NCBI GenBank assembly: GCA_030248215.1
Contig: JASANG010001056.1
Location: 124,001-188,000, forward strand
Direction: 5' to 3'
Length of the DNA stretch: 64,000 nucleotides
Source of the DNA: Enoplolaimus lenunculus
Taxonomy: Eukaryota > Nematoda > Enoplea > Enoplida > Thoracostomopsidae
Positions within the stretch are counted from its first letter, which is position 1. Every line of letters begins with the position of its first letter. The position numbers and the translations under genes are program-made. This document shows, one piece after another, positions 33,244 to 46,725 of this stretch. The notes under the pieces were generated by a model. The model saw only the letters and a program-made list of their open reading frames with translations, did not search any database and was not told the DNA's origin.

Positions 33244-36200
33244 ACGCGTAGATCGGAACACTTTTCAGTGAAGGATTAAGGGGTTACGACATATTATTTA
33301 GAGTTTGGTCTTGCCGGCACCATAGTTTTATTTCAAATAAAAGTTCTATTTTATTTCATAAGCAGAGTTCAACGTTTAAAGCTCGCTGAAAGGATAATAT
33401 TAGATTATAGAGTACTTCAACAGAGATTAGTATATTTTTCCTTTTTGTCCCTAGTATGAGCTCGAACGAATTTGGAAAATTTTTACTGCAGAGTGTATTA
33501 AACCTTCTGCATCAACCAGGCTAGTAGCAAGCTGAATATGCTAGGGAGAGTTTTCCGGAGAGACATGCAAGGACTTCAAATTTCATAGCAGCGGTGTTGA
33601 ACGTTTTTAAGGGAAACCAGAATTTATCCATTGTGCTATGCAACCGTCGCTATCCGACTTTTTTGGGGCTAAGGACTCGGCAGCGCTGCATAAAACTTAA
33701 AAAATATCACAAAATGCAACCACTGAGTATTTGATTACTCCATTAATACAAGTAAAAACGAGTTATCCCAAAATGGCGGTAAAGTAACAGCTTTCTCTCA
33801 ATTTATCTCAATGTATTTGACTTCGTAAGCGAAAAATCTAGCATTTTGTGGAGATATGGAACACTTTTTAGCGAATCTACAACCATTTGTCGCCCGAAAA
33901 CTTGTCGTTCAGCCGTGTCCTAAACTAAGCTTATAAGCCTAAACATAATGAGGGGCGATAGAATGAAGAGATGATGAAATTTGGAGTACAGGTAGCCACT
34001 CGACGAGTTGTCAGCCCACGAACGGAAGTGATACCAGTTTTTATAAATCCGTACACACCACTGCATTCGAACCGGGTTTTAACGACGCAAAACGGATAAA
34101 CAAACATTGGATTTAATCACTAGACCTAATTATCTATTCGTTCAGCACAGGCATCCATAAGATGTCGGCCAGTGCTAGGCTGTAACTATAGATTACGCAA
34201 CTCAATACGCCTAAGCTTAAGCATAAGCGTTGGAGAAGTATAATCCTAACCCTAAGTCTAAGTCGAAGCCAGATAAATTGTATAAAATCTAAGGTTACTT
34301 TTTTGCAGTCCCACCAGAAAACGGAATGGCCATTGAAGTTACATGGGCCAAGTGATTGTTGTTTACACCCGCCACGTAAACCCACAACGAAAAATTTGAC
34401 ATCAAAACGGAATTTTCCATTAATATCCAACCACCACAGCAAACATAGCGATTAAGCATTACAGATCAAATCGAACTCATATTGCCTCATATATAGGTTA
34501 CTACTGGTACTATGGTAACAATATATATGTATATTACGAAGCCTTTCTGTTTTGCTTAAAGGTAAACTGAAACATATTTACACGCATTTTCTATGGAGCA
34601 ATAGATCTCAATGGTGCAATCGTGTTTAATGACGCAAGGTATTATATTAATTTACCGGTATAACGGATAAACCTAGCATTTGAAACAGGATAATTGTACA
34701 CTTCCCGTAAAAATTTAGGTTTAGGTTTACGATTGGCTCAGGCACAGGCTTAGGATTAGGCATAGACTAAGGCTTAGGTAAGACTTTTTTTCAACCTGAG
34801 TCTAAACCTGCGCCTAAAGCCTGTGGGGGGTAAGTATACAAGTGATTAAAACAGATATATTAAAAATACATAGTTACTCTTTTGTATATCTGCATTTGTA
34901 AAGGGAAGTACGTATAACCAGAAAGGCATATAGCGAAGCTTTGTCTATGACCCCCTCACAGATTAAAATCTAAAAACATTGTATTGAGATGCAGTTCTAA
35001 AATTGCATTTGGCTTCTCGCACGATTCGCTCGCGAGTTTGTTGCTGTTATTATACAACTTGTTGGGCCCCCCAATCAAAATTCCTAGAACAGCTACTGCC
35101 GTTGAATAGTTCAAGTAGCCTATACAGAATATTCACAGTCCAATTTGAACAATTCAAATCACTGTGATTTGATGTTTAAAACAAAGAATAGCAGGGAGAA
35201 GGGTTCAGGGGGCCACTCCTCATAGTGATATAAATCGGCTTTAGACACTTTTTTAGTTTGTAACACAAAAATCCACGTCGGAAATTTTAATATATCGCAA
35301 CCCCACCACTTTTCAAAATTTTGGCTACGCCCACGGTTTCAAAGAAGCCGTTTTGAATCAGAAATTTTATTCCAAAAAACGCTAAAGCGTGTAGAGGTGC
35401 CATGGACTGCTGTGGTCTGATCTGAAAAACTTCTAGCGTGTCATATAAAATTGGGGAATCGAATTTTTACTGGGGGCTACTCCAGCCCGCTCTTCAGTAT
35501 AGCTCAAGCTCCGATGCAAAATTTATATGCCTACAGTGCAGTCGGCGCACTTTTAGCATACTCCTCAACTTAACTAAAGTAAATAGCGGCAACTAGGTAC
35601 TAATTTTCCACGCACTTACGAGAAAACCTTGTATTAAGTGTATACTAAATATTAACCTAACATCCGGTAAAATCACAACTTTGATTTTAGGCAACTATAA
35701 GCGCAAAAGGTACGTGACTATGTGACAATATTTGAGATTAGGTACAAATATCCGGAGTTTGAATTCTACTGCCGTCGATCAAGTTTTGAAGACCATTAAA
35801 TTAGTAGATATCGCAAGGTGTGGTTGACTACTTTCAACGCCAACTTAAGGCTAATCTAGATCAACTGGCGTATAATGACACAGGCCAGTAGCGAACCAAA
35901 CATGTTAGACGAGGCCAAATTTTGCTTGACACTTTCAGTTTCAAGTATGAATGGATATACAGCAACGTGCAACCGGGGGCTAAAATATCGGAACAGCAGA
36001 TGATGCCGGAGATAGTGCGAAATTAGGTAGTTATGTCAAATTTGAAAATTTTAGCAAATATCTGTAATGTTTGGTGAAAAATTTTAATTTTGGACTTATT
36101 TTTAATAAATCCCAATCATTTTCTCTTGAAAATCGTATTAAAAGTTAAAACGAAATTCACTGAACGATACCAGGTTTATAAAATGATAGAAAATTTCACT

Positions 36201-36698
36201 AGCAAAATTCCCGAAACCTCTTGCAAAAATACTACTAAAGAAAACCAGGAGGTGGATGTTCAGCGGCACCAGGTAGACCTCTGATTGCATTATGATTTAC
36301 AGATATATAGCAGGGTCTTAGCATAGAATATCTCATTATGCGTACTAAAATGTTTTCAACCTTAATTCAAAACTAACACTGTAATGTCTAGTAGGGATCT
36401 TCTCTACTGTATTACGTTTGCGATGCTGCTGACATATCGAATAAATATTCATTTTCAGTAGAATAAATGCTGTTAGTTTAAAGCAGGTGTCGTTGCAGTT
36501 AATTCACGTGTTAAAAGTCAATATTCCAGCAGAAGCCGCTAAAAGTTGTTAAAGCATTGACACAATCACATAGCAACACACAATGCTGGGTATCGATGCC
36601 GGTGTAGAATGTATATATTATATTCGGTACCAACACTAATTAAGAGCCTTACTATAAAGCAAGACACTGGTAAGCTTAAGTTTAATGTAACCGTCACG

Positions 36699-36947
36699 AA
36701 TATCATGAGTACACCAGGTAACTTTTGATTGGGTAGTGTCATGGACTATGAAACTTTTTTGGCTTAAGTATCCTGGATACTGAAGTTTTGTTGTATCCAA
36801 GACACTAAAGCCCAGAGGGTTTCAGCATCGCGGGATATTGAAGCTTTTTAGCTTCAGTGTGCTAGACACAGAAGCGTTTTTTGGCTTCAGTGTTCATCAA
36901 ACTACTCCCGCAAAACTTACCTGATGTACGCATGATATATACTGTGG
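36699..36947. repeat. Family J MITE
   Basis: ATATCATGAGTACACCAGGT on the left and TTACCTGATGTACGCATGAT on the right. The interior repeats GGCTTCAGTGT/ACACTAAAGCC motifs. Confidence 0.65.
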
Positions 36948-37195
36948 AAGCTGCATACGACTAAAAGCTGTTAAGTTGTGAAGTTATGCCGAAATATGAA
37001 AATTTTGCTGCGGTCAAAAGGGTACGCGAGCCGAAAATATTCCGTTTTATGCGTATAAACATTGACTTGCAGTTACTTTAAAAAAGTAAAAGGCATAGAC
37101 AGAGCAGAAACAAACATTCAAAATACTAAGCTAACATTACAGAAACAAAAAATGTCTAGTATTTATTGGTCTGGCTCAAAGTAGAACTATTTCAT

Positions 37196-37362
37196 GCCCC
37201 GTAGCCGGAGGAGTGCCGGGGGCTCAGCCCCCACATGAAAATTTTTGGTTCATCAAGAAACGTTTCAGCCTCGCTTGATCTTAAAATCGGATCCTTTGTA
37301 CTTTATGCCGTCCAATAAATTTTAAGGCCCCCATTGGAAGGTAGGCTGGCTAGGGGTCTGAA
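37196..37362. repeat. Family C MITE
   Basis: CCCCGTAGCCGGAGGAG on the left, GGGGGCTCAGCCCCC inside, and GGCTGGCTAGGGGTCTGAA on the right. Confidence 0.6.
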
Positions 37363-37779
37363 TGATAATGAAAGCAACTTTTTATACTAACGTGAAAAAA
37401 TCAAGCACTAAACCTAGGCGAACTTTTTGCTAATATTTTAGCAACACTTTACGTGGTGCGATATATACAATCATAACAATGCTATATATGCCAAAAATGC
37501 TTGCAAAATAAGAGTTTTATATTAGCAAACCATTGAGTAAATTTAAATATTTATATTTGTTAGGTTTTGCGAATTACCGCAAATTATATTAAGGTATGAC
37601 CTTATTTTGCTCCATTTATTGTTATTTACATCTTTTGACAAACAAAAAAAATTAAACTTTTTCAAAATGTAAATTATCATTGTGGCACTGGTGCCTTTTG
37701 TCCCCTCTTCGGACTATTTTTCGTACACAGGGCCGGAACTCAAATCATTAAAAATAGTTGTATAAAACGCAAACTTCAA

Positions 37780-37905
37780 TAGCGAATTTTGTTAGGCTTA
37801 AACTTAGGCTTAGGCTTACGCTTAGACCAGGTTTTCTTTGGCTTAGAAGTAGGCTTAAGCTTAGCCTAGGCTTAGGCTTAGGCTTAGGTTTAGGCTCAGA
37901 ACAGG
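37780..37905 (+). repeat. Family A MITE core (TTAGGC hexamers)
   Basis: GCTTAGGCTTACGCTTAG at 37800 and a purer run of GGCTTAGGCTTAGG at 37868-37895. Confidence 0.65.
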
Positions 37906-39210
37906 TTCAAACCCTGAATCGAAATCAGAACACAAAACCCGGAAGTTTCCAGCGTAAAAAATTTAAATCGATCTAAATATTTGAAACATAATTCAAAGAG
38001 CTTTTATAGAATGGAGATAGGTGTTATGTCATTGCGCAAAATTTCTATATTCGACAATTAGCATATTTATAGACTTTAGCGTATAACCTGCTTAATCTTA
38101 TCGATTGCATAAATATTTTGTCTTCGCTGCACTCTTCCGCAAACAAAACTATGCAATGAGGTTTTGTGCCATTGGCTCTCGGTCTCTTCCCTTTAGAGCT
38201 TTTTTCATTTTTCCTACGCTCTTAAAGCCTAAACCCAACCAAAAAAACCGTAGTCTGAAATCGAAGGCTGCTCTTTGCCAGTCCCACCAGAACAAGGCAT
38301 GGCCCTAAAAATAACATGAGCCAAATATTGGAATGCTGTTGACATACTATCAAATTAAAGCTCTTACTTTAACGAGGAAAACCAGTCTGTCTTTAGAAAG
38401 AACGAATCCCGAAGTGTGAAAAGTGTTCGCTAAAAACCTCCATATCCAGTTTCAGCAAGCTTATCAAATCGTATAAGCGAAATGTTTTAAAGTACTACAC
38501 CAGTACAACAACCAGCAGCGCAGCCAAAGCTTTATTTTGAGAGTGCATAGCGTCTTTGGTCCTTGTTACGTTAAGGGGCGTCCAGGTTTCTGGTGGATCT
38601 TTGAGACTCTAGAATAGAGCAGGTTACGCCTGAAGCCTTAAAATGCATTTATTCTCATCAGAAATCTGTTATGTAATATATCCCCATATTCTTCGTTCTG
38701 TGTACGTCCGTAACAATAGGGTGGGGTTTAGCGTTTTAGAAACGCCACTAAAACAATATCACTTAATAGTATTTGACAGAAATCGACTTAAGAACATATA
38801 TTTTGTTTCGTAAATAATGCGTTTCTCAGCACTTGAGGTAGCACTTTGAGAAATTCTACCCGGCTTGGCTGCAGTTTAACTGTGAGCTATGCGCAAAAAA
38901 TATATAGATTATTCATTTGACATGTAACTTTTGTGTAAATATGGTGCTGTAACCGATTAAAGTTCATATCTATAAAACAATAAATTTTGTAAAGAGAATA
39001 CGAAGTTTAACTTCAAAAATTATAACACAAACGTCTGAAATTCAGTGTCATGAAATTGCGTACCACCGCTAACCATACAGATAATGTCGCAGAATTGTTC
39101 GCTAATAAGATTATAGAAAAATTGTTAATCGGCCTCATAGTCCATGACAAGTGTGCAGTTTGAAATTCAAATGTTTTTCGCTCAAACCACAAGAGTGTGC
39201 AACTTACTAC

Positions 39211-39675
39211 AGTGACATGAATACGAGGGGACACTGATATTTATTAGGCCCCTCTAGAGGGTACCACCTGTTATTTAGTTACGGACTGTTATTTATTTTT
39301 AACCCGCGCTCCGCCACTCTTCGTTATTGATATGTATCTGGTATTGAGCTATCTGTTGAATTAACAAAAAGTTTATTTGTCTTGTATCAAAAGCTTAAGC
39401 TATAATGCAAGTTTATACTTAGGAATGTAGTTTCAAATCTTAAGTATGCTTAAAAGTTTCGAACTCAACTTTATTTCGTCCTAGAGCCATTTATGCACCA
39501 GAATTAATTAGGGATAATTGACATATATGGACTCTAATTAGGATTTATTGACTATTAGCTTACGGACTCTTATTAGGGATACGGACTCCTATTGATTGGT
39601 ACTCAAAATGTTGACACCCGTTTCACTACCCGCCCCGTCTTATTACCCCCTCTTATTCGGGTCTATACAGCAGAA
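39211..39675. repeat. Family B MITE, near full length
   Basis: CTACAGTGACATGAATACGA on the left and TCTTATTCGGGTCTATACAG on the right. Holds GAGGGTACCACCTGTTATTT and repeated CGGACTCxxATTxGG blocks. Confidence 0.7.
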
Positions 39676-39944
39676 TACATTGCGATTAAAAGTAGGATAT
39701 ATTATAAATGTATCCAGTACGTTTTAGCAGTTCAATGACTCAAAAAATAGCCTGAGGCAAAATGTAACATATAAAGATTTCAGAATTAACCTCTTGCATT
39801 GTAGTGCAAATTTTTGTCGTCACTCCCTAGAAAATTTTTCTCTACTCGTTTAGGGAACGTTTATTTAATAAACTACCAAGCATAATTGCAACTTCTAATT
39901 GCCGACAAATCGTATCTGACAGGTGAAATGGAAATAAGTGCAAG

Positions 39945-40118
39945 TTCGTAGCCCAAGGAGGGTCATGAGGATTCAGCACACCCTGCTCTTTAAATGTTTT
40001 GCCCTCATTAGAAAATATTCATCCTTGGCTGTATGTAAGACAACGAAAACCCTTTGTATGCCCCTCCTGAAATTTCTTAGCCCTCTCTAGCAAGGTGAGC
40101 TGGCTACGGGCCTGAATA
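39945..40118. repeat. Family C MITE
   Basis: TTCGTAGCCCAAGGAGGG on the left and GAGCTGGCTACGGGCCTGAA on the right, about 175 bp. Confidence 0.65.
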
Positions 40119-41097
40119 TGAGTAGCATAAACGTTATTCTGAAACGCAAAAAGCATTCCGGGTGTGGCTCGTCTAAAAATGGTATCATGACACAAAAACG
40201 ATAATACTTCGAGAAATACATAGTTTTTCTTATAATTTTTTAACTCTTATCATGAGCATAAAAACATATGTCGTACCCATAACTCCGTGCAATTTTGATT
40301 TGCACAGATAAAAATGTAAGCATTCAAGTTTTTGTTTACCCAAAGAAGTACTCAAAAATAATTGTGGTGGTAGATCCAAAAATTTATGACGAGGGGCCTA
40401 CGCGGCATATTATAATACTAGAAAAAGCTCGCCAATCAAGCGTCCGAGAAACCAAACGCAATTTTAGTACTCAATCATTGTACAAAATTTTCGTTTTGAT
40501 CAAGGTTGCGTGAATAATGATGGCCTGGGTAGCAACCCGTTGAATCCGACCACTGACGAGGACGCACACGGGACAGCACATTTATATATTTGCTTAAATA
40601 GAGATGTGATCTATTAAATTTTAGAAATGAAGTATTAATAGCGTGCGACGTCGTTGTCTACGCGATGATCAGCATTCCTAAACAGCTCAAATATTGATTT
40701 TTCACACTGAAGTCCATCAAAAAATTTTTAACATTTAATGTTTGCTCAAAATTTAGCATGAAATTCTGAATAAATAAAATCGTTGTGCGTGCAAATCGTG
40801 ATGCCTTAAGCAAGAAAACGAACGGTTAAGCGTCGAGCAAAGACTCGCTCTCTTTATTTTCCACGATAGCAGTTGAAAATGTACATAAAAACAGTAGTAT
40901 TGAATTCGATTACAACACTTTGAACTTGCACGGTTTAACCCAAGTAAAGTGGGTGTACTGTGAAATTTTAGCAACAAGGAAGCCCAAAACTATTATAAAT
41001 AATACGTATGCAGATCAGAATCCAAATTGGTAAAAAGTTATTGCAAATACATCAACTAATAAAATAGTTTGTTGATTCTTATGTTGCCATCTGATGC

Positions 41098-41262
41098 CAA
41101 TGTGTAGGACACGGCAATAAAAGTAGTACAAGCATATTCCTAAACCCAAGCCTAAACCTAAGCGTAACAATGAGCTAATACCAAAAGCCTAAACCAAAGC
41201 CTAAGCAAACAATTAGTCTAAAGAGTAAACTTATTCTATTGCAGTCCTACAGAAAAACGTCC
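41098..41262 (+). repeat. Family A MITE, fairly complete core
   Basis: AGTAGTACAAGCATATTCCT, degenerate AAGCCTAAACC hexamers, AATTAGTCTAAAG, and CTATTGCAGTCCTACAGAAA. Confidence 0.65.
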
Positions 41263-42540
41263 CGTGTTTGTTCTTTGCGTAGGCCTCTTCTTCTTACTAT
41301 TAGCGTGTTTTTTACAGAGTACAGCTAAATTTGTATATCTCAAGGCGACTACCAGTAAAGTAGCTCAATTTCTCTGCATCCTCGCCGTCAACCATGCATT
41401 CTTATATGTTAAATTTAAAAATTTCAAAATTTCAATAACGAAATAAGTGCTGCTGGCGGTAGAGGTTAATAATCACATGCGAAACAAAAATCCAAGCAAC
41501 AGTTATCTAAACGTTTCAACTGCTGATATTTAACAGCTTGATTTGCGATGCAAATAAACGTTCAATTATCGCAGTCGTGTAACCAGAAATTTAACAAATG
41601 GGTTAACCAAAAGTAGTTATTGAGATGAACAAGAAAGTTTACTAGTGTTTCGCAATTTTAAATGGTATTGTAAAAATCTGCGGTTGGAATGAAAACATTC
41701 CATGGGGAAGGTGGCAATGCCTAACAAAGCACCTCTCCCCCCCCCCCCAGTTTAGGCTTTGACTTATTGAAAACCATGTTTCACAAATCGGGCTAAATTA
41801 CAGTATATCTGATGGCCAACTGCATTTCCGTTACGTTTTTCCTTAATGTTCAAAATACGGCCTTGGTTCCCATAGAAACGCGTCGTAATTATCACCAAAA
41901 TAGCATATATTGTTGGCTTAAAAACGACGAGTATTTTTGAGTTTTTAATGAGGACAGCAATTCGCTTAAATTTGTCAACGAATATGCTTAGTTTTCTAGC
42001 GAACACAGCAACCAGTCTGAATCAATACACAAGCAACAAAGTTTTGCATTCACGTGTATGCATTTCGGACCATAAACATTTTGCAGGACGAGGTACAATA
42101 ACAACATGTAAGTGAGTTTTTCGTTGTTCCAGGAAATTTAGAGAGATTTTTTCAGGGTGCAAGCGGTGCTCTGAAAATTTCCGATTCCCGATTCTGATTG
42201 CAGTGCAAACTTTTTGTCGCTCTTCCGATTCCGGTGTAGTTCAGTTAAGTTTTGCTTTTTTGCCCTGATATTTCCTATACCCAAATATACCCTTGGTCCA
42301 CTGACGTATCCAAAAGGACCTATCGGGCTGCGATTAAGTACTATAATTGTATACAGATTCTCGTCCCCTTGCTCGCCAGGTTTTCTCCATGGTCTAAACC
42401 GTGCAGCCACGCGTCAAATATTCCTGGAACCGTCACTGCCCTGGGCAGATCATATTCAAAATGAACTTCAAATATACTAATACATATACAGCTGCAATTT
42501 GAATGACACTTTTGGCGAAAATTAATAGCAAAAAACAACT

Positions 42541-42612
42541 ATGTGGTGTATCCACTCCGTTAGGTTAAAGATATATACACCATGTGAAAAATACACCACA
42601 TGACATGGTGTT
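42541..42612. repeat. Small foldback sequence
   Basis: ATGTGGTGTAT and ATACACCACAT are perfect inverted arms about 50 bp apart, with inner ACACCATGTG/CACATGACATGGTGT pairing. Confidence 0.6.
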
Positions 42613-42945
42613 GAGAAACGAGTAAATGCGAGTGTAAACGAACTTTCATTGCCATTTTTTCAGTTGAAAATGTTTCCGTTAAAACAAACTTTTTCTCATC
42701 GAAGAATCAGCGGGGTACTTTATTGATAAATTTTGGTGGAGTTTTCATACTGCGGAGCAAAGATGTCGTAGTCTGTGGGATTAGATAGCAATGCATCACT
42801 ATAATTATATATGCTCAATGTTAGTAGCGTATCTAAGGACGACCTAAGGATTTTGAGAGGGTGCGGCTGCAGAAACCCGGCAGAAGAATAGAATACTAAT
42901 CAGGTTATAAAAGAATTCCAAAAAAAATTTTAAAAAAACAAGGGC

Positions 42946-43132
42946 CCATGTTACTTTAATGGGCGTCCAGGTTTCTGGTGGGTCCATAAAAGAGTAGATT
43001 TAAATTCTAGATTTCATTTTTTGCTTATTCTCAGGCTTAGGCTTAGGCTTAGGAACACATTTTTGCAACGCTTAGGTTTAGGCTTAGGCTTACGAATACG
43101 CTTAATCTACTGTTACGTCCCTTAAAGTAACA
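42946..43132 (-). repeat. Family A MITE
   Basis: GGGCCCATGTTACTTTAATG, CCAGGTTTCTGGTGGG, two runs of GGCTTAGGCTTAGG, then CTACTGTTACGTCCC. Confidence 0.7.
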
Positions 43133-43542
43133 TTGAACCGTTTGCAAAACAGTCACTGCTACGAAACGACAACACTTTACCAATTTGTTTAAATCCTGAA
43201 ACGGTAACCCCAGACACTGTCTGTCTAAACCGTATCGTTGAGAATTCCGACAGCTATATCGTCAAGTCTAGTATTTAAGTAGTTTTTGCAATCAAAATTT
43301 AACTGAAATGTGAGTTTAGCCAGCAGCAGTGAAGTGTGATGCACACTATGAAAAAGTGTTTGCAAAATTAGTTGGTTACAATTATTTTGTTAGGTCCCGC
43401 GGGACTAAACGTAGTCGCACACGCACGCTGTCAGCGCATTGTTTTATAATTTACACAGTGTCGGTATATGTGCACGTAAGTGTGTGTAAAGCAAATGTTG
43501 CCATGCCTGTGCACATATATCGGTATAAGAAGTTGTTGCAAT

Positions 43543-43614
43543 GACCGCGTGGTGTAGTGGTAGCATGCTTGGCTCGAGCGCAAGAGGGCCGAGGTTCGAT
43601 TCCCTGCGTGGTCA
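43543..43614 (+). tRNA. tRNA-like gene, cloverleaf mostly intact, possible pseudogene
   Basis: 72 nt. A 7-bp acceptor stem GACCGCG/CGTGGTC pairs fully (one G-T). D arm GTGT-AGTGGTA-GCAT; anticodon arm CTTGG-CTCGAGC-GCAAG (one mismatch); 5-nt variable loop; T arm CGAGG-TTCGATT-CCCTG (one mismatch). Internal pol III boxes A (TGGTGTAGTGG) and B (GGTTCGATTCC) are present. The loop read gives anticodon CGA, nominally serine, yet serine tRNAs have a long variable arm and this one does not. It is therefore probably a tRNA pseudogene or a SINE head. Confidence 0.5.
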
Positions 43615-44986
43615 TTAACTATGGGCAAAACTTCAAACAGGGGTCGTGCAGACCGTTAATACCAACACACAGCAGCAAAAATGATCATAATTTTAGTACT
43701 AAATTTCGTTACAAAATTTTTGGTTCTGCGTCAATCAGGTTCATAATGCACTGTCTGGTTTCTTGTAGGTTCGTCCTCGTTTCGTCGTGTTGCGGCCTGA
43801 ACCTAACATAAATTCGTCATTAAAACAATGAACAAAACGTCAACGTAGATTTAGAACAGTGATAAACCGCACTTTTTGCAATTAATCTCAATACAATAAA
43901 TGTAATAAACGTATGAAGTGTATTGGTCCGATAAAGTAGATGGATTCGTAGGTTCGTGTAGTTTCGCTCTTAATTTGCAGTACTGCGTCGATAATCTAAA
44001 TTGCGTTTCATGTGAATATTTCGAAATAGTTACACAAACGCAATAGCCCCTGCCACAAAAGATCAAAACAAAATTTCTTGTTGAACATTTTGTGTAAGGC
44101 GGTTCAAAAGTACGGCACTTTTGGGTTGGCTAAATGTAGATGAACGTCTTCAACATCTGTGCTTTAGCGAACGGACCAATAGTAAATATCATGGGAGACA
44201 GAAGCAAAAAGTGTGATGTTCACAAATTAAAAAAAAATTAAATTTTAAATGCGATATTCTGCTTGAAACTTAGTTTTTCATAAAACATGCACCAAGGCAA
44301 ATGCAGCACATAACCCCAGCATAATCAGAAGAAAATAGACTAAATTATAGAATTTGAAACTTCGATCTTTAAAAAATTTAAAACTGGCAACGTATATACC
44401 TATAGTCAAATTGTGACATATATGCTGAAATATAAATATTTGATCGGTCTACAGGCCCTTGAACTTGAATACAACTCTGTTGGAAACAGATGGCGACAGT
44501 TGAAAAAAATCCTGAGATCAAAGTTGTAAGAATATTATTAAATTTACAGTGTTAATACCATGAAAATTTGTCATAAAACGGCGACATTGTATAAAAGAAT
44601 TGTGCAAATAAAAACTATTGTATATGAGTGTGAAATATGTTTTCTAGACTGTCATGAATGTCTATAGGAGTAGCGTATTTGTCAGTGCAACAAACATCTT
44701 GCCGTGGAAATTTTGATTTCATCACTGAAATTGTGTTAAAATATGTTGCAAAAAACGACTGAGACCGCATGCATACAAACGACACGTACAAATTTGGAGA
44801 AATGGTCGAGGACGAGACTACTAGGGCCACGAAATCATCTGTGCCAATGACCGAGGCCCCCATATGACCTTCCAATGCCTCCATGTAATCCGAGTGGGGT
44901 ACCTGAGGCTCAACAGATTACACGACGTGCCGTTTATTGAAAACATGCTTAAGATATATATAAATTAATCCAATGGTTAATACACT

Positions 44987-45308
44987 GCTGTAGTGAGCCG
45001 AATAAGAGAAGGGGACTGATATTTTTTTGGCCCCTCCAGAGGGTATCCTCCTGTTATTCGGTTACGGACGGTTATTTATTTTTTAACCAGCCCTCCGCCA
45101 AAGTAATACTCAGGAATGTAGTTTAAAAATTAAATACGGAGTCACTTATGCGCTACAATTAGGGATAATTGACACTTATGAAGTCTAATTAGGGTTTAGG
45201 GCTCTATCCGCTTACGAACTCTGATTAGGGATCCGGACTCCGATTGATTGGGACTCGAAATGCCGACCCCGTCTTATTACCCCCCACCCTTATTCGGGTC
45301 ACTGCAGT
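44987..45308. repeat. Family B MITE
   Basis: CTGCTGTAGTGAGCCGAATA on the left and CTTATTCGGGTCACTGCAG on the right. Core TTCGGTTACGGACGGTTATT as in the copies at 1, 39.2 and 50.1 kb. Confidence 0.75.
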
Positions 45309-45949
45309 AAGCTGTTAAAATATACGACTGTTGTAAATAAACTGTGGAATTGCATGTGCTATTGCACCGCTTGTCAAATAACATGATTTAAAAGCGGAAA
45401 ATACGTCGCGGTCAATTCAGTGATTATTTTTCTAAATGAAAAATTAAAATTTTAATGGTTTACAATTGCAGTCAACCCAGCAATTTAAAGGTGTACAAAA
45501 TGTATAAAAAAAACAAAAAAACTTTGTATTTTTCACAAAGTAAACAATCATAACGGTGCATTTCGTGTCAAGACAAAACAATCGGATGCATCCTCTTTCA
45601 ACGTCTATTGCTTAAAGTCGCCCACAAATGCGCAATTTTATTCAATGACAAGTCTGTTTTTATTGCAAATCATTGTGTATTGCTGAATAAAGTTTTTTCT
45701 GTATAAAAAAGAAGGTACTTTGGCTTTTTGATGCGAAGTCGCTGTTAACAGTCGAAAAAAGCAAACAATTTGAGTTCGTGAAACTTGTTGCTACACACCA
45801 TACTTCAACACTAATATTTTACGCCGACAAATTGTGCAAGCCTCTCAAATTTTGTTATAACATTTTAGGTTGCTTTTAGATGTAATTCTGTAAACTCAAT
45901 TGTCAAATTTCAAACTGTAAACCAGACGTACTAAGACACGTATAACAGG

Positions 45950-46217
45950 GTGCAATCGCAGATCCACCTCTGGCTCCGGCCCAGTTGAAAATCGACTTCC
46001 GGATTCCGTGAAATTTTTGGCGAGATTCCGCCAATCTTGGTAGTGAAACTTTGCGTACTCCTGCAAAAATTGTCTTGCTCAATGAGTTGGTTTTTTATTA
46101 TTTGGTGCAAAGTTTTTCGCTACACATTACAGATATTTTCTAATGTTAGCAAGTTAAACATTGTTTTAACTACTGCCGTGCCTTCGGGTAAGGTATTTTT
46201 CACCAAAGGTTGCACCT
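45950..46217. repeat. Family D MITE
   Basis: Starts CAGGGTGCAATCGC with CTCTGGCTCCGGCCC and ends TTTCACCAAAGGTTGCACCTTG, the inverted ends of the 60118 element. Confidence 0.6.
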
Positions 46218-46564
46218 TGATATAAGTTATTGCATATATAACTATTTTTTGTTCACCTTCGGTTCTGATTCAGGTAACATTAACTGACCTCCGACTCCTG
46301 AGAAGTTTGCCGATAACTGGGTACAAATGGAAGCTTTCCTCCAGCTCCGGCTCCGCAGAAAATCAAGCTGCGGCTACAATAAGTAGAATTTTTGCAGTAG
46401 ACTGCGGCAATTTCAGTAGTGAATTTTTTTACATTTTGTAAAATTTCTGCCCCTCCGTGATTTGATTTGCCAATTTAAGGCAATTATAGAACGTATTAAT
46501 TGCTGAGAATTTTCGGCCCATGTAAAGATCAGGGTTGGAACGGTTTTCTGTGGACTAGAAAAGA

Positions 46565-46725
46565 AGAGTAAGCTTAAGCTTTTGGCTAATTTTTTGCTTG
46601 GCTTAAGCATAGGCTCAGGCTTACGCTTAGGAATATGCTCATTCTTACGCTTAGAATTAAGCTTAAGCTTAGGCTTAGGCTTAGAAATATGCTTATTATA
46701 CTGTTCCGCCCGTGTTCTTTACATT
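46565..46725 (+). repeat. Family A MITE
   Basis: TTAGGC-type hexamers (AAGCTTAGGCTTAGGCTTAG), then ATATGCTTATTATACTGTTCC and GTTCTTTACATTG. Confidence 0.65.

Larger units (their letters stand above)
33225..39200. other. Left part of the Crumbs / M-Ras spacer
   Basis: The Crumbs promoter must lie at the left end but shows no clear motif. Family A pieces: 34198-34352, 34716-34830, 37780-37905, 38220-38336, 38565-38650. Family C: 37196-37362 (a weak relative near 35200-35340). Family J: 36699-36947. I see no gene. Confidence 0.6.

Noticed and set aside
40295-40513. Open frame of 72 codons in the spacer
   Set aside because: No conserved motif and no splice partners; part of its DNA resembles sequence after the 43.5 kb tRNA-like gene, so it is likely repeat-derived.
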